Assembly (NCBI GenBank): GCA_017562135.1
Contig: QEYB01000221.1
Coordinates: forward strand, 273,211-337,210
DNA: 64,000 bases
From: Dipylidium caninum
Taxonomy: Eukaryota > Platyhelminthes > Cestoda > Cyclophyllidea > Dipylidiidae
Direction: 5' to 3'
Shown in pieces: positions 1 to 13,400 of this stretch. Every line of letters starts with the position of its first letter. Position 1 is the first letter of the stretch. The position numbers and the translations under genes were made by a program. Below the pieces are notes generated by a model, which was not told the origin of the DNA, did not search any database, and saw only the letters and a list, made by a program, of their open reading frames with translations.

Positions 1-3000
1 AGGATTTATTTTAATAAGGAATGATTAATGGACCTTTACGTGACTGCTACATGTAAAGAAGAAGCGCAATTTTCCTCTCGCTTGGGCATGAATTAGTCGT
101 CTTGGTGCAGAGTTTCCTCCCCATCGAGGACGCCAGATCACTAATGCTATTGTTAATTTCAAAAGATTCAAAAGTGCCATCTTATCAATCTCTTGAGTAA
201 AGCCAAACGAGGGCCCCGAAAGACCGGCTAGAAATGCTGAGACGAAAGGGTCACTACTAAATTGAGTGTCATTTTAGGGAATGTTGTACACATTGGGCGC
301 CCAATGGGGTGACATGAATACCGGTGAGGGACAGAACGGAAGGGAGAAGCACAATGCTACCCATCGGTTTCTCGCTCTTGGGCAAGAGGCCTTTTTACCC
401 TCAAAGATCCCACACACAAAGATCTCACACACCACTGATGCTTTCGGACAGCAATCAACGTTTCCTCATCCATTCCAAGCAATGCAATTAATCAAATTTT
501 GTTTATTTGCCCACCTTTTGGTCAGTCATGCGTTTTCTCGAAACTCCAAATTCGCTTAATGTATAGTTAGAAGTTTTTATGCTTTAAGAGAATTGGAGCA
601 GAGTAAGTTGAATTGGATGGCACAATTTCTACCGGAAGATGGCATTGCAGGCAACAGGTTTGCTCTCTCCCTCTCTCGAAGACGAGCCAATAAAGTGTTT
701 AGCGGCGTCTCAAAACATACCTCCCGTACTTTAGTATCAACATACACAAACATTTCACCAATACGTCTAAGAGGGGTTTTTTGGTGGAGGGAACAATAGA
801 CAGTAACTAAGATTCCTTAGCTTTTGCTGAAATACCAAGCGGCTGGAGACTTTCACGGAAAAATTTTGCATAGTATGAGCGAGAGGGAAAAAGTGACTTC
901 GTCTATTTCTGGTTGCACTATGTGAGAGCGTGGAGACCTGCCAAGACCACCGGTGGAGATTTTAAGCTGAGGGGTTTGACTTTATTGTAGGAATATGCGA
1001 GCAGCGTTTGGTATCAAAAAATATTAATCAAAAATTCTTCACGCAGGATTGAGGTTCGTCCGTTCAATGCCTCGATGGAATGGATGGAATTCAGTGAACT
1101 TCAGTGGAATTCATCCTTCAACTCTACCTATAACAGTGGCAGTTTACTTTCAAGAAGTACACCAAAGCCGATACGAAAAGGCCATCTAAGTTTGAATGAA
1201 TGAAATATTTGGGACTGACTTCCCAAGATATTCATCATTTGAGAGTTCCCCTACACTCAAACTTGCGTCGCAAATAAAGGCTTTCTTTTCAAAGGAGAAA
1301 ATTTGTCTCGCCGTACCAAATCTTCAGTGATGTCTCTTAAGTTGGGAATATTCATTAGGTTATGTATACTCACTGCCCTGACACTACGCAACATCACTCA
1401 AAAAATTTTCCTCCTCAATGAAATATCTTACAGTCGGCAAAAGAAGCGGTTTTGTAGATTTTAATTAGAACATGGACAAGATTTTTTTAAGATGTCTTAA
1501 AAGTTCTCCAATCCCCTGCCTGGCGACGCCTGCGTTATATTTTCTCCGATTGGATCGTCTGTCTGGAGGTATTAGCATGGCCACAACACCACCTCTCCTT
1601 GTGAATTTCCAAACATTGAGCGTCTCCAGGCGAGAGAGAGAACCGAGATTCACGTCAAAGGCAGCCTGACTTGCCCATAATGCTCACGGCGGTGGGTTAG
1701 CAAGAGTCTGCAACTTTGTACTAGGTAACTTTGACTTCATAAAAAAGTTATCTTCACCATTGACTCTCCTGTTGGCATACTTTCTTGAAGATGTTCAAAC
1801 AAACTTCCAGTTCTCTGTCACCGGACTCCGCCCACTTGCACAATCGAGTATTTTGAGGTGTTCCTTATGTAGCCATTCTAGTGTACTGCAACGCCAGTCA
1901 GTAAGAAGGAGATCTTCCATTCCAAGTGGTGATTCAAGTGAAGCTGCCAACGTCTAGCCACTGGGGCATGATTGTTACCAAGTCATTCATGCGGCTAATG
2001 TTCTGCCTGTCAGCGCCTTAACATCATGGAATCGGAGCTACGGAGATTTAAAATCACAATTTCATTGGGCGACGCCAAGTTACTTCCAGGAGCACAGCAA
2101 ATAAACCATTACTTAAGGTCACCTGATACGACAAAGGCCATTTTAAGCAAAAAATACCGCTTTTACACGTTTATAATCATTCGAAAAGAATTGCTGAACT
2201 GTTTGCGGTATACCGGCATGAAAACAACCTCTGCGACGATTGCTACGCGTTATTCTTACGAAAGTAAATGTTAACCGAAGCTTCTCATTTAACCTTGGTG
2301 ATCAACCTTCTCTGTTAAAATCACCGGAACATTCAAAGACTGTATTTGCCGCTCTACCGTTTAGAAATACCTGACTAAGAAACCGCCATCGACAGACATC
2401 GACGGAAATTTAGTTTGGAAGGAAAGAACTCCCCACGTGGTTCATACTTCTCAGACTTCCTATTCACCCTTGCTCTCGGGAAAACAGAAATTTTGCTGAG
2501 GCATCCGCCAACTGCGTGTGCAATGGAAAGGTACAATAGACACAAAATTACCCATCTTAAGTTTTTCACGATATAACTTTTGGAGCTTAACTTTAAATTG
2601 TGAGGACAGAATGCTTTAATGCAGAGTAGCCATTTGTAATCACATGAGGTTATTTACTTGATACTCCACACTCAACTTCCAACTTCATAAGAAGGCTTGT
2701 ACACACAAATAAGTCACTCGTCACCTTACGTGTCTGTTGTGTTCACGACTATGGATGCCTATTTGTTCTCGTCTTAAATTATTAGCAAAATACATTCTGC
2801 CCCGGAAGATTTCTCATATCACCGCATTTACGCGATGTAAACTCTCTTGGTGGCCACCATACCCGAGCCAAAGCGACTGATCCTGCCGTTGTCTTTGGAG
2901 GAGCCAAAACTGCTTTCCGCTCCCTTTTACCCAAGCGAAATGAGGAAATGCACTCGGTTGATTTAACTCTCACAATTTAAATCATTTTGTTTTATTAGGT

Positions 3001-6000
3001 CTTCTGCAGGAAACACACATAACGGATGCCAGAAGCCGCGTCCGTGCATACGCGCATTTTTTCTTCTTTCAAACGGATGTAGACAACTGTTGTGGGAGGA
3101 AAACACTTTTTTACTTTTTTCCCACCTTAATTAACAGTCTCGAGTAAATATTTGGTGCACACTGAGCAAAGGAGAGTCACAATGAAATTACAATTGCTTG
3201 TGCGCCCGAGTGGTAAGTTCTGTGGTCCCAAATGGTGGAGAGGAGGGAATAACGAGTCCGCGATTATCATACACTTCAAAACCCTTATGTTTACTCCATA
3301 TATTCCGTAGACACTGTTGTAACCTCATGTGTGGACAACGAGCCCTTGAGATGGGGATAAACTGCTGGGGAAGAAGTGGCTCCGGCTTGATTTACCTAAC
3401 AATTTCCCTAGCATCCGTTCAGGAACACAGTAATTCGACTTCTGCCTTATACCGAAATGTAAAGTGAAGAAGCTCCACCACGCGCCCGACAATATCTGAG
3501 ACTGAATGTTTTGTCACTTTTTCTGGCGGCTACTTGGGCGGATTTTGTTGGGTCCTCAAGGCGTTTTTTTCGATAAAAAATGCACTCACGCGCTAAATTT
3601 CCCTATTAGCCAGTAAGCCAATGAAGCATAATTTTTCGCCGAGACTTCAAAACAGTATCTTCACTTGGTCCCTAAAGTCCAGAAGAGCCTCTTTAGTAGT
3701 TACAAAACTAATTGCATGAAATTAACAATCGCGGGTAGTATTGCTACCTGTGGGCGAGAAGAAGGCATTCTAGTCGCGATCCTCTTGCCTCACTGAATGC
3801 CACAACTTCCCCTTACTACTTGTCTAACGTTTCGTGTATGTCATCTATCGCGTTGTTACTTTCAACTTTTACCAGAATAAATAATAAGAAAAATTAAAAC
3901 GTAGGATATTCGAAAAGATGGCCTTTATCAAACCCAACATTTATATTCTGGCAGAAATTAAATGGGCGATTGACCGTCTACCCTTAGGGTCATCATAAGC
4001 TCAAAGGAAATTCTTCATGGTTACTCTTCACGTGGACATTAGGTTAAAACTTCTGGAGATGCCGACCAGCGACGCATTTCGTCGACTCCGAAAAGACGCC
4101 TTCGATTTCGTAATCCCCGGAAGTAGAGCTGCCATTTAACTGCTCTCCGCTTATTTCTCCTCCCTGCGATTAGAGAAGTCATATGAATTCACATCCTTTG
4201 TCATGCAATGTGCAAAATTATACATAAATGCGCATGGTCTTCATTTGCGTCCTTCTGACCTGTACAGGCCATTTAAACCACGAGGTGGGAAACTCTTGCC
4301 TCAAAGCACATTGTGTTATGGTGTTGATTTACGTGACCCCTTTTATTCTTGAACTGACGGTAAGCAACCCAATTCAGTCCTAAATCTACAAATTGGCAAA
4401 TGCCTGATCTGGACACGACTTCTCACATTAACATGGCCGTTGATCACCTCGCTACCTCATTCATTTTCAAATTCCACTTTATTTTAGTGTATTTTCTTTC
4501 CACCGCCAGTGACAGGTTTGATCAAACCGTCAATATTGTGGCAGCCTGAGAGAGCAGCAGGACGGTAGCCAGCTGAAGTCCTAGAAACTTGACAATACAT
4601 TGGAGTTTTTTTCCACTTTACTAGCTTTGTAGGGAATACCGAGAAGGTGAGATGTTATACGGAACCCTATTATTATATAGACACAGCCAGGTGCCCGATG
4701 GTAAAGGGTGACCTCCATCTAACACCTGTACCACCTGCCAAATACCATGAATGTAAATATTTTCAAATTGTAAAAAATCCAAAAAATTTTAAAGAGCGGA
4801 GTTGTAAGGTTCCTGACCCAAGGCATTCTCCTTTCGGCCTAGGCTCACAATGTGCCTCTACGCTGTTGTTGACCCGGTGTGTTCGGATATAGTAAAAGGC
4901 AGTAGCTCACGTCGCTTATCCATAGATGAGGCTCAAAAAACGTTGATCAGCTCAAAGGTAGGCTGAAACAGTACTTTGCTCACCATTTTACATGTGTCTT
5001 AAATTGTAGTTTACCGGTACCCAGGGGATTCCATTTCGTTATTTCATGTTACATTTAATATTCATCCCCCAAAGTAAATCACTTATTAGACCCGACGTTC
5101 CACTTCACGTCCTTAGGAGGTTGTGTGGGTTCAGAATTTGTTTTTGTCAACTTTAAATTTAGTTGGCGTTTAATCAGTGGTGCAAATCGTAGTTTCCCCA
5201 GTGACCGTTTATTGCTCAGTTATGGTTTAACAGAAAATTCTTCGCTGTGAACCCTTGTGTAATGAACCGTTCACTGTCAGTTTACCAGGAAATGAACTGG
5301 ATTTACATAAGCTTTTCTGAATCTATTACGCGTTGTAAGATGTCTCACTTTGCCTAAGTGATATACCTAAATACCTCACAAAATTTTTAAAATGTAAATT
5401 TCGTGCGTCAAATACTTAAGTCGCAGCCGTGTTTCACTCGAGGGGCTATGATGAACTATTTGCTGACCTTCATGCATGTCCGTTCGAGTAGTTTGCCCAT
5501 GTGGGGTGGAAGACGTTAGCCATACGTTGGTGCATTCCACAAAATTAGGCACGTATAGCCTAATACGCTGCTACTTATAGTAATAAGTAGCAAAATTTGG
5601 TTGGCTAAAATTCTGCACTTAAGGTGCGGGGTGACGAATCCGAAGAATTTAATGAAACTTCGCACTTCAAATAATAATCTTTCTGCCATCCCCAAATAGG
5701 GGAATAAATCCAAAAACACATCCACTAAACAGAGCCTTTCTAAGTGGAAATACCGGTTAGATTTTAGCGTCTAATGAACCGGAACTTATGAGGAGGACTT
5801 AAACCATACCTTTGTATCAGGTAGGAAGCAATGGCAAATCGCCTCTCCGGAAGGGTTTTCAGAGATTTCATGTCTCTTCATATGTTCATTAGTCTTTTAT
5901 TCACGGAAAGGGCATTCACAAAAGCTAGAAAATTAGAACTTTTCTAAAATTGGAATTTTTTTATCTCATTCACTAAAGCCTTCAAGGAATGCTTATCGAG

Positions 6001-7065
6001 GTCAAGGCATCTGTACAAGAAATGGTTGGTTAAAGGAGCAAGCAAAAGCTAAAATAGTAAAGCCCTATGATTATATTCTGGTTAAGTGTCAAGATACATA
6101 CTTCCGTTTATGGTATGACGTCGATGTAATATTGGATTTATTCGAACATTAAAAGTGCGCACTACGAGTTGCCAGGAATTTTTCACAAGTTGTACCTCTT
6201 AATGCAATTAAAAACAACTAACTTAGGAAGTGGACATCAAGAAGGACATCGGCCACGCCCTACAGTTTCTTTGAGATTCTCCCTTCACGTCACGTTCATT
6301 GCAAGTGTTCACTCATTTAGAGAATATTTTCAACGAATATCTGCACCTCTCTACTCCTTTGGTAGACCAGTAGGTCATCCATTAAGTTGTGCACTAGTTA
6401 AAACATCCTGGTTTCGTAAATCGAGCGCTTATGACAACTCCTAAAGCATGAACAACTTTACACGAACGTCACTCGAGGTATTTACAGACCGACATCCCTT
6501 GCAGAGGAAGTTTTAAGCACCTCCGTCCGTTACTTAGGAGTCGCGTTGCTCACAGCAATGGGAGCGTTTAGGCGAAAAAAGCCCACTAGTCTCATGATTC
6601 GACTTAAAAAAAACTACAAGATGTCCAAAATTTGTCGATTTCAAGGAGAACCTTGCGAAAAGAGGGCCCCCACAGATTGAAGAGATAGGCATTCCTTAGA
6701 AAAGTGGGATAAATATTTTTAAGACTAGAAAATTTACGATTACAATTTAATTACGTGTGCGGGCTGAGGATCAGAGCCGGGTATAATGATAAATCTGAAC
6801 AGTAGGATAGAGAAATCATTCTTGATCATGCTCATCCAAATTATCGCTTATGATTAATTGCTAGAAAACGGTCGTTTATGAAATGAAAGTCCTCTATTTT
6901 TTCATTTCATAAGGGCGCGTTTAGAGCGAAAGATGGCAGGGATGGGCAAATGGAGGGGCATGTGAGTTGAGAGGGAAAGTAAAAGTAGGCAGGCAAGTAA
7001 CGGAGTGAAAGGTAATCACTGAAAGACATTATTATCAAGGTCGGTATCATCGTCATCATAATAGC
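1..7065. other. AT-rich intergenic DNA, no supported gene
   Basis: I read both strands and found no open segment joined to good splice sites and no recognisable protein motif. The open frames here are under about 95 codons, have AT-driven composition and resemble no family I know. They are left out as chance frames. An exon of a gene lying further left cannot be excluded. Confidence 0.6.
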
Positions 7066-7280
7066 TCAGCTAACATTGCAGAGGATTCTCAACTGATCAT
7101 TGTAAACAGCAATTCGCACCGATGCTGCGCCCTGGCTGCCCACAGCGAAAAGTGCAGGGTCGGTAATTCGTGGACCGCCAACGTAAATTTGCGGAGTGGA
7201 AAATGCTGTACTGCCCGCCTCACTTGATTGGCGCTCGTTCAAGGCCGCTGCCCTCCCACGCGAAGAAGGGGCCAGTTCAG
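7066..7280 (-). CDS. Possible alternative last exon of the debranching enzyme gene
   Basis: This minus-strand segment is open for 71 codons up to a TGA at 7066-7068 and is clearly GC-richer than its surroundings. It follows an acceptor (cctgcag, ending at 7281). The annotated last AGL exon holds a possible donor (catg|gtttac, exon end 7466) just before its own TAG. Joining the two removes a 185-nt intron and keeps phase (1 nt plus 2 nt). The usual 7-residue tail would be replaced by about 72 residues that include PQIYVGGPRITDPALFAVG. Human AGL has no such tail, so this is inference: it could instead be a chance frame or an exon of another minus-strand gene. Confidence 0.35.
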
Positions 7281-7442
7281 CTGCAGGTACGCATCATTGA
7301 TCATATAAAAGGGCGCTCATTATAGAAAGTTGGGGAAGTAAATGACAAAGCGAACGCGAAAGTCAAATTGAAGGCAAAATAATAACCAGTAACAATGAAA
7401 TAACCGTAACGCGAAAGTATCCAGGAACGGAGAAGGGGAGAA

Positions 7443-10400
7443 CTAGGCCGGAGGAAACGGTAAACCATGCATACGGGCATTGGTTTCGAGTAAGTCATAG
7501 ACAGCTTCAATCGCGGTACCGACGCTCCATGCCTGTGAACAACAACTGCCGGGACAGAACTGCAAGGAAAAGGCAAGGTATTCATCAATAACTAAATAAT
7601 TACTGAAACAGTAAATTCAAGTAGGGAAAATTAAACGATAATATTGATGTCTCGGCGAACCTTTATGCCGACAATGTATTATAGGCTGCGGATGTGTTTA
7701 ACTGCTACGGTGGGCCCAGATAGACTTTTATCATGATATCAAAACTCGAAATTGTTCACGCGAAAAGTATGGGACGAGCGCCAGGAAAACGAATACCAGA
7801 GTACAAAGAAAATACCTTAGAAAAACGAGGTTAATAGTACGTGCCCTCCTTCCTTCGAAAGAGCATTCTCTTAAATATCTTAAAAAATAGCTGTTATGTA
7901 GATTTTGTCAGCCACTGGGAATAAGACAGTTCTGAACACTCCACTTAAACGAAAACATCTCGAAATTGTAGTTCCCAGTTAGTTGTCCTTCACAGAAAAA
8001 CAGAAATTATATCCAGCACAAGCGAGAACTCACTTGTCATACCAAGGCTGATATAATCCAGCCCAAAAGCAGGGATTTCAACCACACAAAAAGAGAATAA
8101 CATTCGCAGAAACAACTTATGCAAAGTTCGACAGTTCACCTCTCCGTTGACTTGGGTCAACTCAGGTAGCGATCGCCACGGTGAAGCCCTGAGGTAGTTG
8201 TTAAGACGCAAAAGGATCTCCTGAGCCTCACGTACCGCCTGGGACCGAACTGAGACCATAGAAGGATCCAGATCGGCCAGACGCTGAGCCATGATTAGTC
8301 TAGAGCGGATGTAGAAGCCTGTCAACCAGAGCCATTCTGGTCCCTAGAAAAAATGAAAGTAAGCACGTATCATGAAGTTATGCAGTAACTGGGTGACCAT
8401 TTCGCTGATTTATTATTTTCCAAAGTTAGAACACCTAGTTGGTGCCCTTTCAGCAGTTTGTCAAGAAACCACAACTGAGCGTCAACGAACAGGGAAGCCG
8501 CTTCGTGCTTTATCAACACCTGCAACTCGACCAATTTTCATCAAGTACTCGTCATTTCTGGTGTTAAAAATAAACTTAATAAAATATAGTAGAAAAATCA
8601 ACATGGCCGTTTTGTCAAAAGTGCAAGTGAACAGTGCAAATAAGTCATTATGTTAAAGCCACACAACTTTCGTTTAATAAGCATTACGTTGGCCTATGTC
8701 GCCGTTAATTAACAAGGTCCGGAAAAAGTAGCAATCGGAAGGTATTTCTAAATACAGGAGGAACCAATTTGATAACATTATCGTGGTTATCGTAGTAATA
8801 GAACATGAAATTATGTATTATACAAGGGTTAATTTGTGAAGATTAATAAAATGACCTGCTCGCCAGAAGTATACATCGACTCTCGAAGTGAGTCCCGTTT
8901 CACCTATCCTTTCATGCAATTAACTTGGTTAATTAAGGCATTAAATTACACACTGAAAGGAAAAGGAACCCCCTTCGATTGTCATTTAAGGCATACCTTC
9001 GAGGAAATTAGTCATTTTTTAATGCTCCATAATCCAACCTACCTGGTGATAGTTGAACCCATGGGCAATGGAGAAGTCACAGCTATCATCACTGTTGTTA
9101 TAGGTGCAGCGATAGTCTTTGTCCCTTGGATCCAAAGTCTTCATCCCCAACGGGCCCAAAAGTTGTTTCCGGGTTATTTCCAACGCCTTCCAAGCGTTCC
9201 GCGTATCAAATATGTCCGGCGCCTGTGGTTATCAGGAAGAAAAAACGCTCACACCAATCAGAAGAGTACACAAAAACCAAGCTCATTTTTGTGGTATTCA
9301 AGTCGAAACAAACAGAGACCAAACCAATTAAGGAGTACGCTGTTCCTACTTTGTCCTATACACTTTCAGTTCCACTTTTCCAGAAAACCTATTACTCGGA
9401 TCTCTATTTGTATACCTTCTGTCCGAGTCAAAGATTAGGGGATTTCAAATTCCGTTTAATGAAGCTAATGTGACTGTAAGTACGGGAAAATTAAAATTAA
9501 ATATTAGTTAGGAATCAGGCATTAACCTAATAGAAACAAGTTAAAAGATGTTAAAAATTAGTAGTCGGGGGAAATAAGTTTATTCTAAAAGTAACAGTAA
9601 TGACTTCATAGTATAAAATCATTCTATTCTCGCACGGTACGATTTCGACCCTCCCCCAAATTTAAAGTTTTACGATATTTGATTAAAAGCACCGGAAAAA
9701 TCGTATTCGACGAAGTTATCATTGGGCCAAAAGCAGAATACTCAAAGAACAAATATAACAATTTAAAGTAGCCTTCGTTTATCTAAAGACAAATGCTAAA
9801 CGCATTTCGTGCTCTTGAAGAAAAAGACTGAAATTTAAAACCAAATAAGAGGTTACACGGGTCTCTTTTTGTGTAAATACGATTGCATGTTCCTGGATTG
9901 TAACACCACACTGCCTATGATTTTTCAACAAGAAGACTTACAACAGACATTTTCGCAATGAAAAATTACCTTTGAATCAAATATATGGACCAAAAGTAAC
10001 ACGAATTTGCTTGGAGATTGGAAGAATATGATAATGAATATTTGTTAACAGGAAGTTTTTTGTTGTGAATTCTAAATAGCCTGCTAAGGTTATAAGCCAA
10101 AATGTGCATTACCATTGCTTTATGTGTTTAGAAAACATTTGATGGCGAACTTGAACTTTAGAAGAGTAATTATCACGCCTAGATTCCTTCTTACCATGGT
10201 TTCAGCACGTGGACAAAAGTAATACCAAGACCACGACCTCACAATATACAAAAAATAAAATTCATTAACGCAATAAACAAGGCATATCTCTAGTAGTTAG
10301 TATTCCATTAATCTTCTACTCGAGGTAGTAAAATACGACCGAGTTGGTTCAAAGACAAAACGATCCTCACTGCCAACGTACCACAGTCATAGCCACGAGG

Positions 10401-13400
10401 AAGTTTGGCCTCAACTGCAACTCGGAATGGGGGTTGGAACAATCACATAAGTCTCGATAATACCCCTGGTGTATATCAATTTCCCTACAAGTATTAGCTC
10501 CTTCTCCCTTCTCTGGAAGCCAAAATCTGGTCTCAAAATTATTCTTAATCTTGATGGCCCAGTCTGCCCAAGTCCATCGCGGGGTTGCAGTGGTAGCGTG
10601 CGGAGGAGCGTCCACTCCGTCGTATGGGTAATAATTACCGCCGTTCCTGTGAGCCCGCTCCAACCAACTCAACACTGCGTAGGCGAGACCCGTCAATTCC
10701 ACCGCGCAACCGTCCCGCGGAGTGGCAGGTTTACCCCTGTTGCCGGCCTTCTCAGAGCTTCCCATCTTGTCCATCCATGTACCACAATTGTGAGGGTTGC
10801 CGCCACATACAAAACCGGTATTTTCCTGAATATATGCCTTTACCTAAGGAAAAAGGAGAGCGCATATGTTGAGCCTTCAAATTGCATTCTTCTAGGGTCA
10901 AATATAAACCACGACTCCATGACCTAATCAAGAGGGCTGGATGATCTTGAGCAAAAATTCTTCCGGGAAGAGGATGAAATAGGCGATTATAGAAACAGAA
11001 GTTGGGAAGAAGGAATAAAATATGTTATTTTGAAATGAAAAACATGAATTTAGCTGTCAGAGGGAATTGAACATTTAATACAGATTCCAATTTATGTTTA
11101 AGTCATGCCAAAACTCTGCCATTCGTAGAACGTGCTTCACTCAAATTTAAAAAGACATTTCTAAAAACGCAAAGAACATGTTTAGATTGCATGCAAAAAC
11201 GGGCCCTACCAATTCCGTGGTCATCAACGTTATAATTTGACAAATATCATGTGGGAACAGTAACGAAAATGAGGAAATTGTGCCACCCTCCAGAATGGCA
11301 AGAAGGAGACAAAGAGGAAAACAAATGAAAATCTTACCACATACTTACATATGCTCTCTTGGAAAATTGTATTGATATTGGGAAAGTCTATTTACGCGCT
11401 CGCATGTGTACTCTACACAACTTACAGTGAATCCTTCAGTGATCATTTGACAATCCAATTGTTGTCCAGCACTCCTCTCTCGGAACTCGATTCCCGTGAC
11501 ATGTCGTTGCAAGGCTTCTTGCATAATATCGTATAGCGGCATCACACGTTCGGCTGGAGGCCTAGCCATATTCACCGCGTCGCGTTCATCGGGCCAGCCT
11601 TGACTTTGATCAGCAAGAAACCAGCGGAAGACAGGACGTGCGAGTATTGATTTCTTGGCACCACCGCAACCAGAGGCCAGACCCTCACTGGCCGCTACCG
11701 CATCTTCGAAACAGCAGATGGCATAGAGCCAGAACCAGACAGCATCGCGAGCATTGTAGCGTGGAGCGACACATTGCCCATCGCCCATGAGGTTGGGGAT
11801 TAGACCGTGACGGAGAAGAGATGCAAATTGAAGAATTGCATTTGCCGCTTCCTGTTAAAGAAAAATGAAATTACTAACTGTTAAGTTACTGTGATTGATA
11901 AAAGTTATCATGGTTCCAAGATACGTAGAAAGAAGAGTAGCAGGATGCAATCAGATTTGGGAGAAGACATTTTCCATTCTATACTATAATTGTAAGCAGA
12001 AAACAATCTGAATGCTTAAAAGGACAAAGAATTGACAGGAGGAGATGCGCATTACACTAACCTAATACTCATTTATGTTAATTATATCAAAAAAATTAGA
12101 TCTCAGATGAGTTCCGAAAAACATGAAAATCACAAAAGGGTTGACGCTTAGCGAATATATGGGCCCTTCGGAACCGTGAAAAGCGGAACTGTACGACCCA
12201 GCTAGTCAATGATAGGAACAAGTACGTCCTCATTATTAGCAAATATTGTAAAGCAGAAATCATCCAACACAAGATAAGCGGTTTTTCCAAACTCAATTAA
12301 ATTTTAAAATGCGTTTAATAATTATTTCAAAAAGTAATCAAAGCAGCGCTGGGAGTTAAACAGTAACAGACCGAATGGAAAAATAAACAAGGATTGCACA
12401 TTATCCAGGATCATGCCATGCCAAGGTAGTGAATCGGCTTACCATACTGAACGTCAAAATAAAGTTGCTTCCATGTGTCATTTAGCATTCTTAATTACAG
12501 TCTGCAGACATCATAATAAATTTAAACAGACCCCTGCACACCATTTCGTCCAAATTCACCAAAAGAAAGTAAGGTGATACTCAGGTATACGCGACATTAG
12601 TAGGCATAAAAACACTTATAAGCTATAAAACTTTGTTAAATGATGGGGCTTGCTAAAAAAATCTAACGTAAAGGACGAGGTCAAATTATGTATTAGCAGA
12701 TACATATAACGTTAAGTCATATGTACAAAAGCATTCAAGCTGGGTTTAAAATTTATGCCCCAAAGTTACAATTACCAACCGTGGTTATGAATGGTCAGAG
12801 GTTCTATAAGCAAGGGGAACTTTAGATTTTTTTGTCCCAAACGAGGTTGCTGGTAATAAAACGATTAAAAAAATGTCGTTACGATAAAACTCAGTCAATA
12901 ATAGTTTACAAATAGATTTCGATAGACAACCATTTGTGATTCTCAAATCACCAATTGAAAAAAAAAATATCCCTGTTCCTCGACGAAATGATATTTTCGA
13001 TGAGTGTTTGAGCCCAGAGGACTACGAACCTCAAATCGTCCAGTGAGAATAAGACATCCACGCAAAGCGATGAAGGTATCTCGGCCCCAATTACGCCACA
13101 TGCCCTCAGCGAAATGTGGTAGGCCTGCGGCCAGACTACAGACATAGCGATCAGGATCGTTATCGCATCCGTTCAATGAGGGAGCTGGCAACAACGGAGG
13201 TAAACGCACGTTCGGCGCCTTGCCGTAGAGCTGAAGGCTAGCGGTTACGAGGTTGCGCACCGTTGAGGAACCCAATTCTGTCCACTTTCCGAGGCGTGTG
13301 CTTACCTGTAAGAGCCAGGTTTCCGGTATTATTATAGCGGTAAATGGAAAAGCAAGGGAAACTATGGTTGTATACTTTTCTACTTGATGTAATACATTTA

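Noticed and set aside
8836..9438. A 200-codon plus-strand frame near 9 kb
   Set aside because: It runs antisense over AGL exon 14, whose minus-strand reading matches the debranching enzyme ([20 protein letters not shown]). The plus frame has no recognisable motif.
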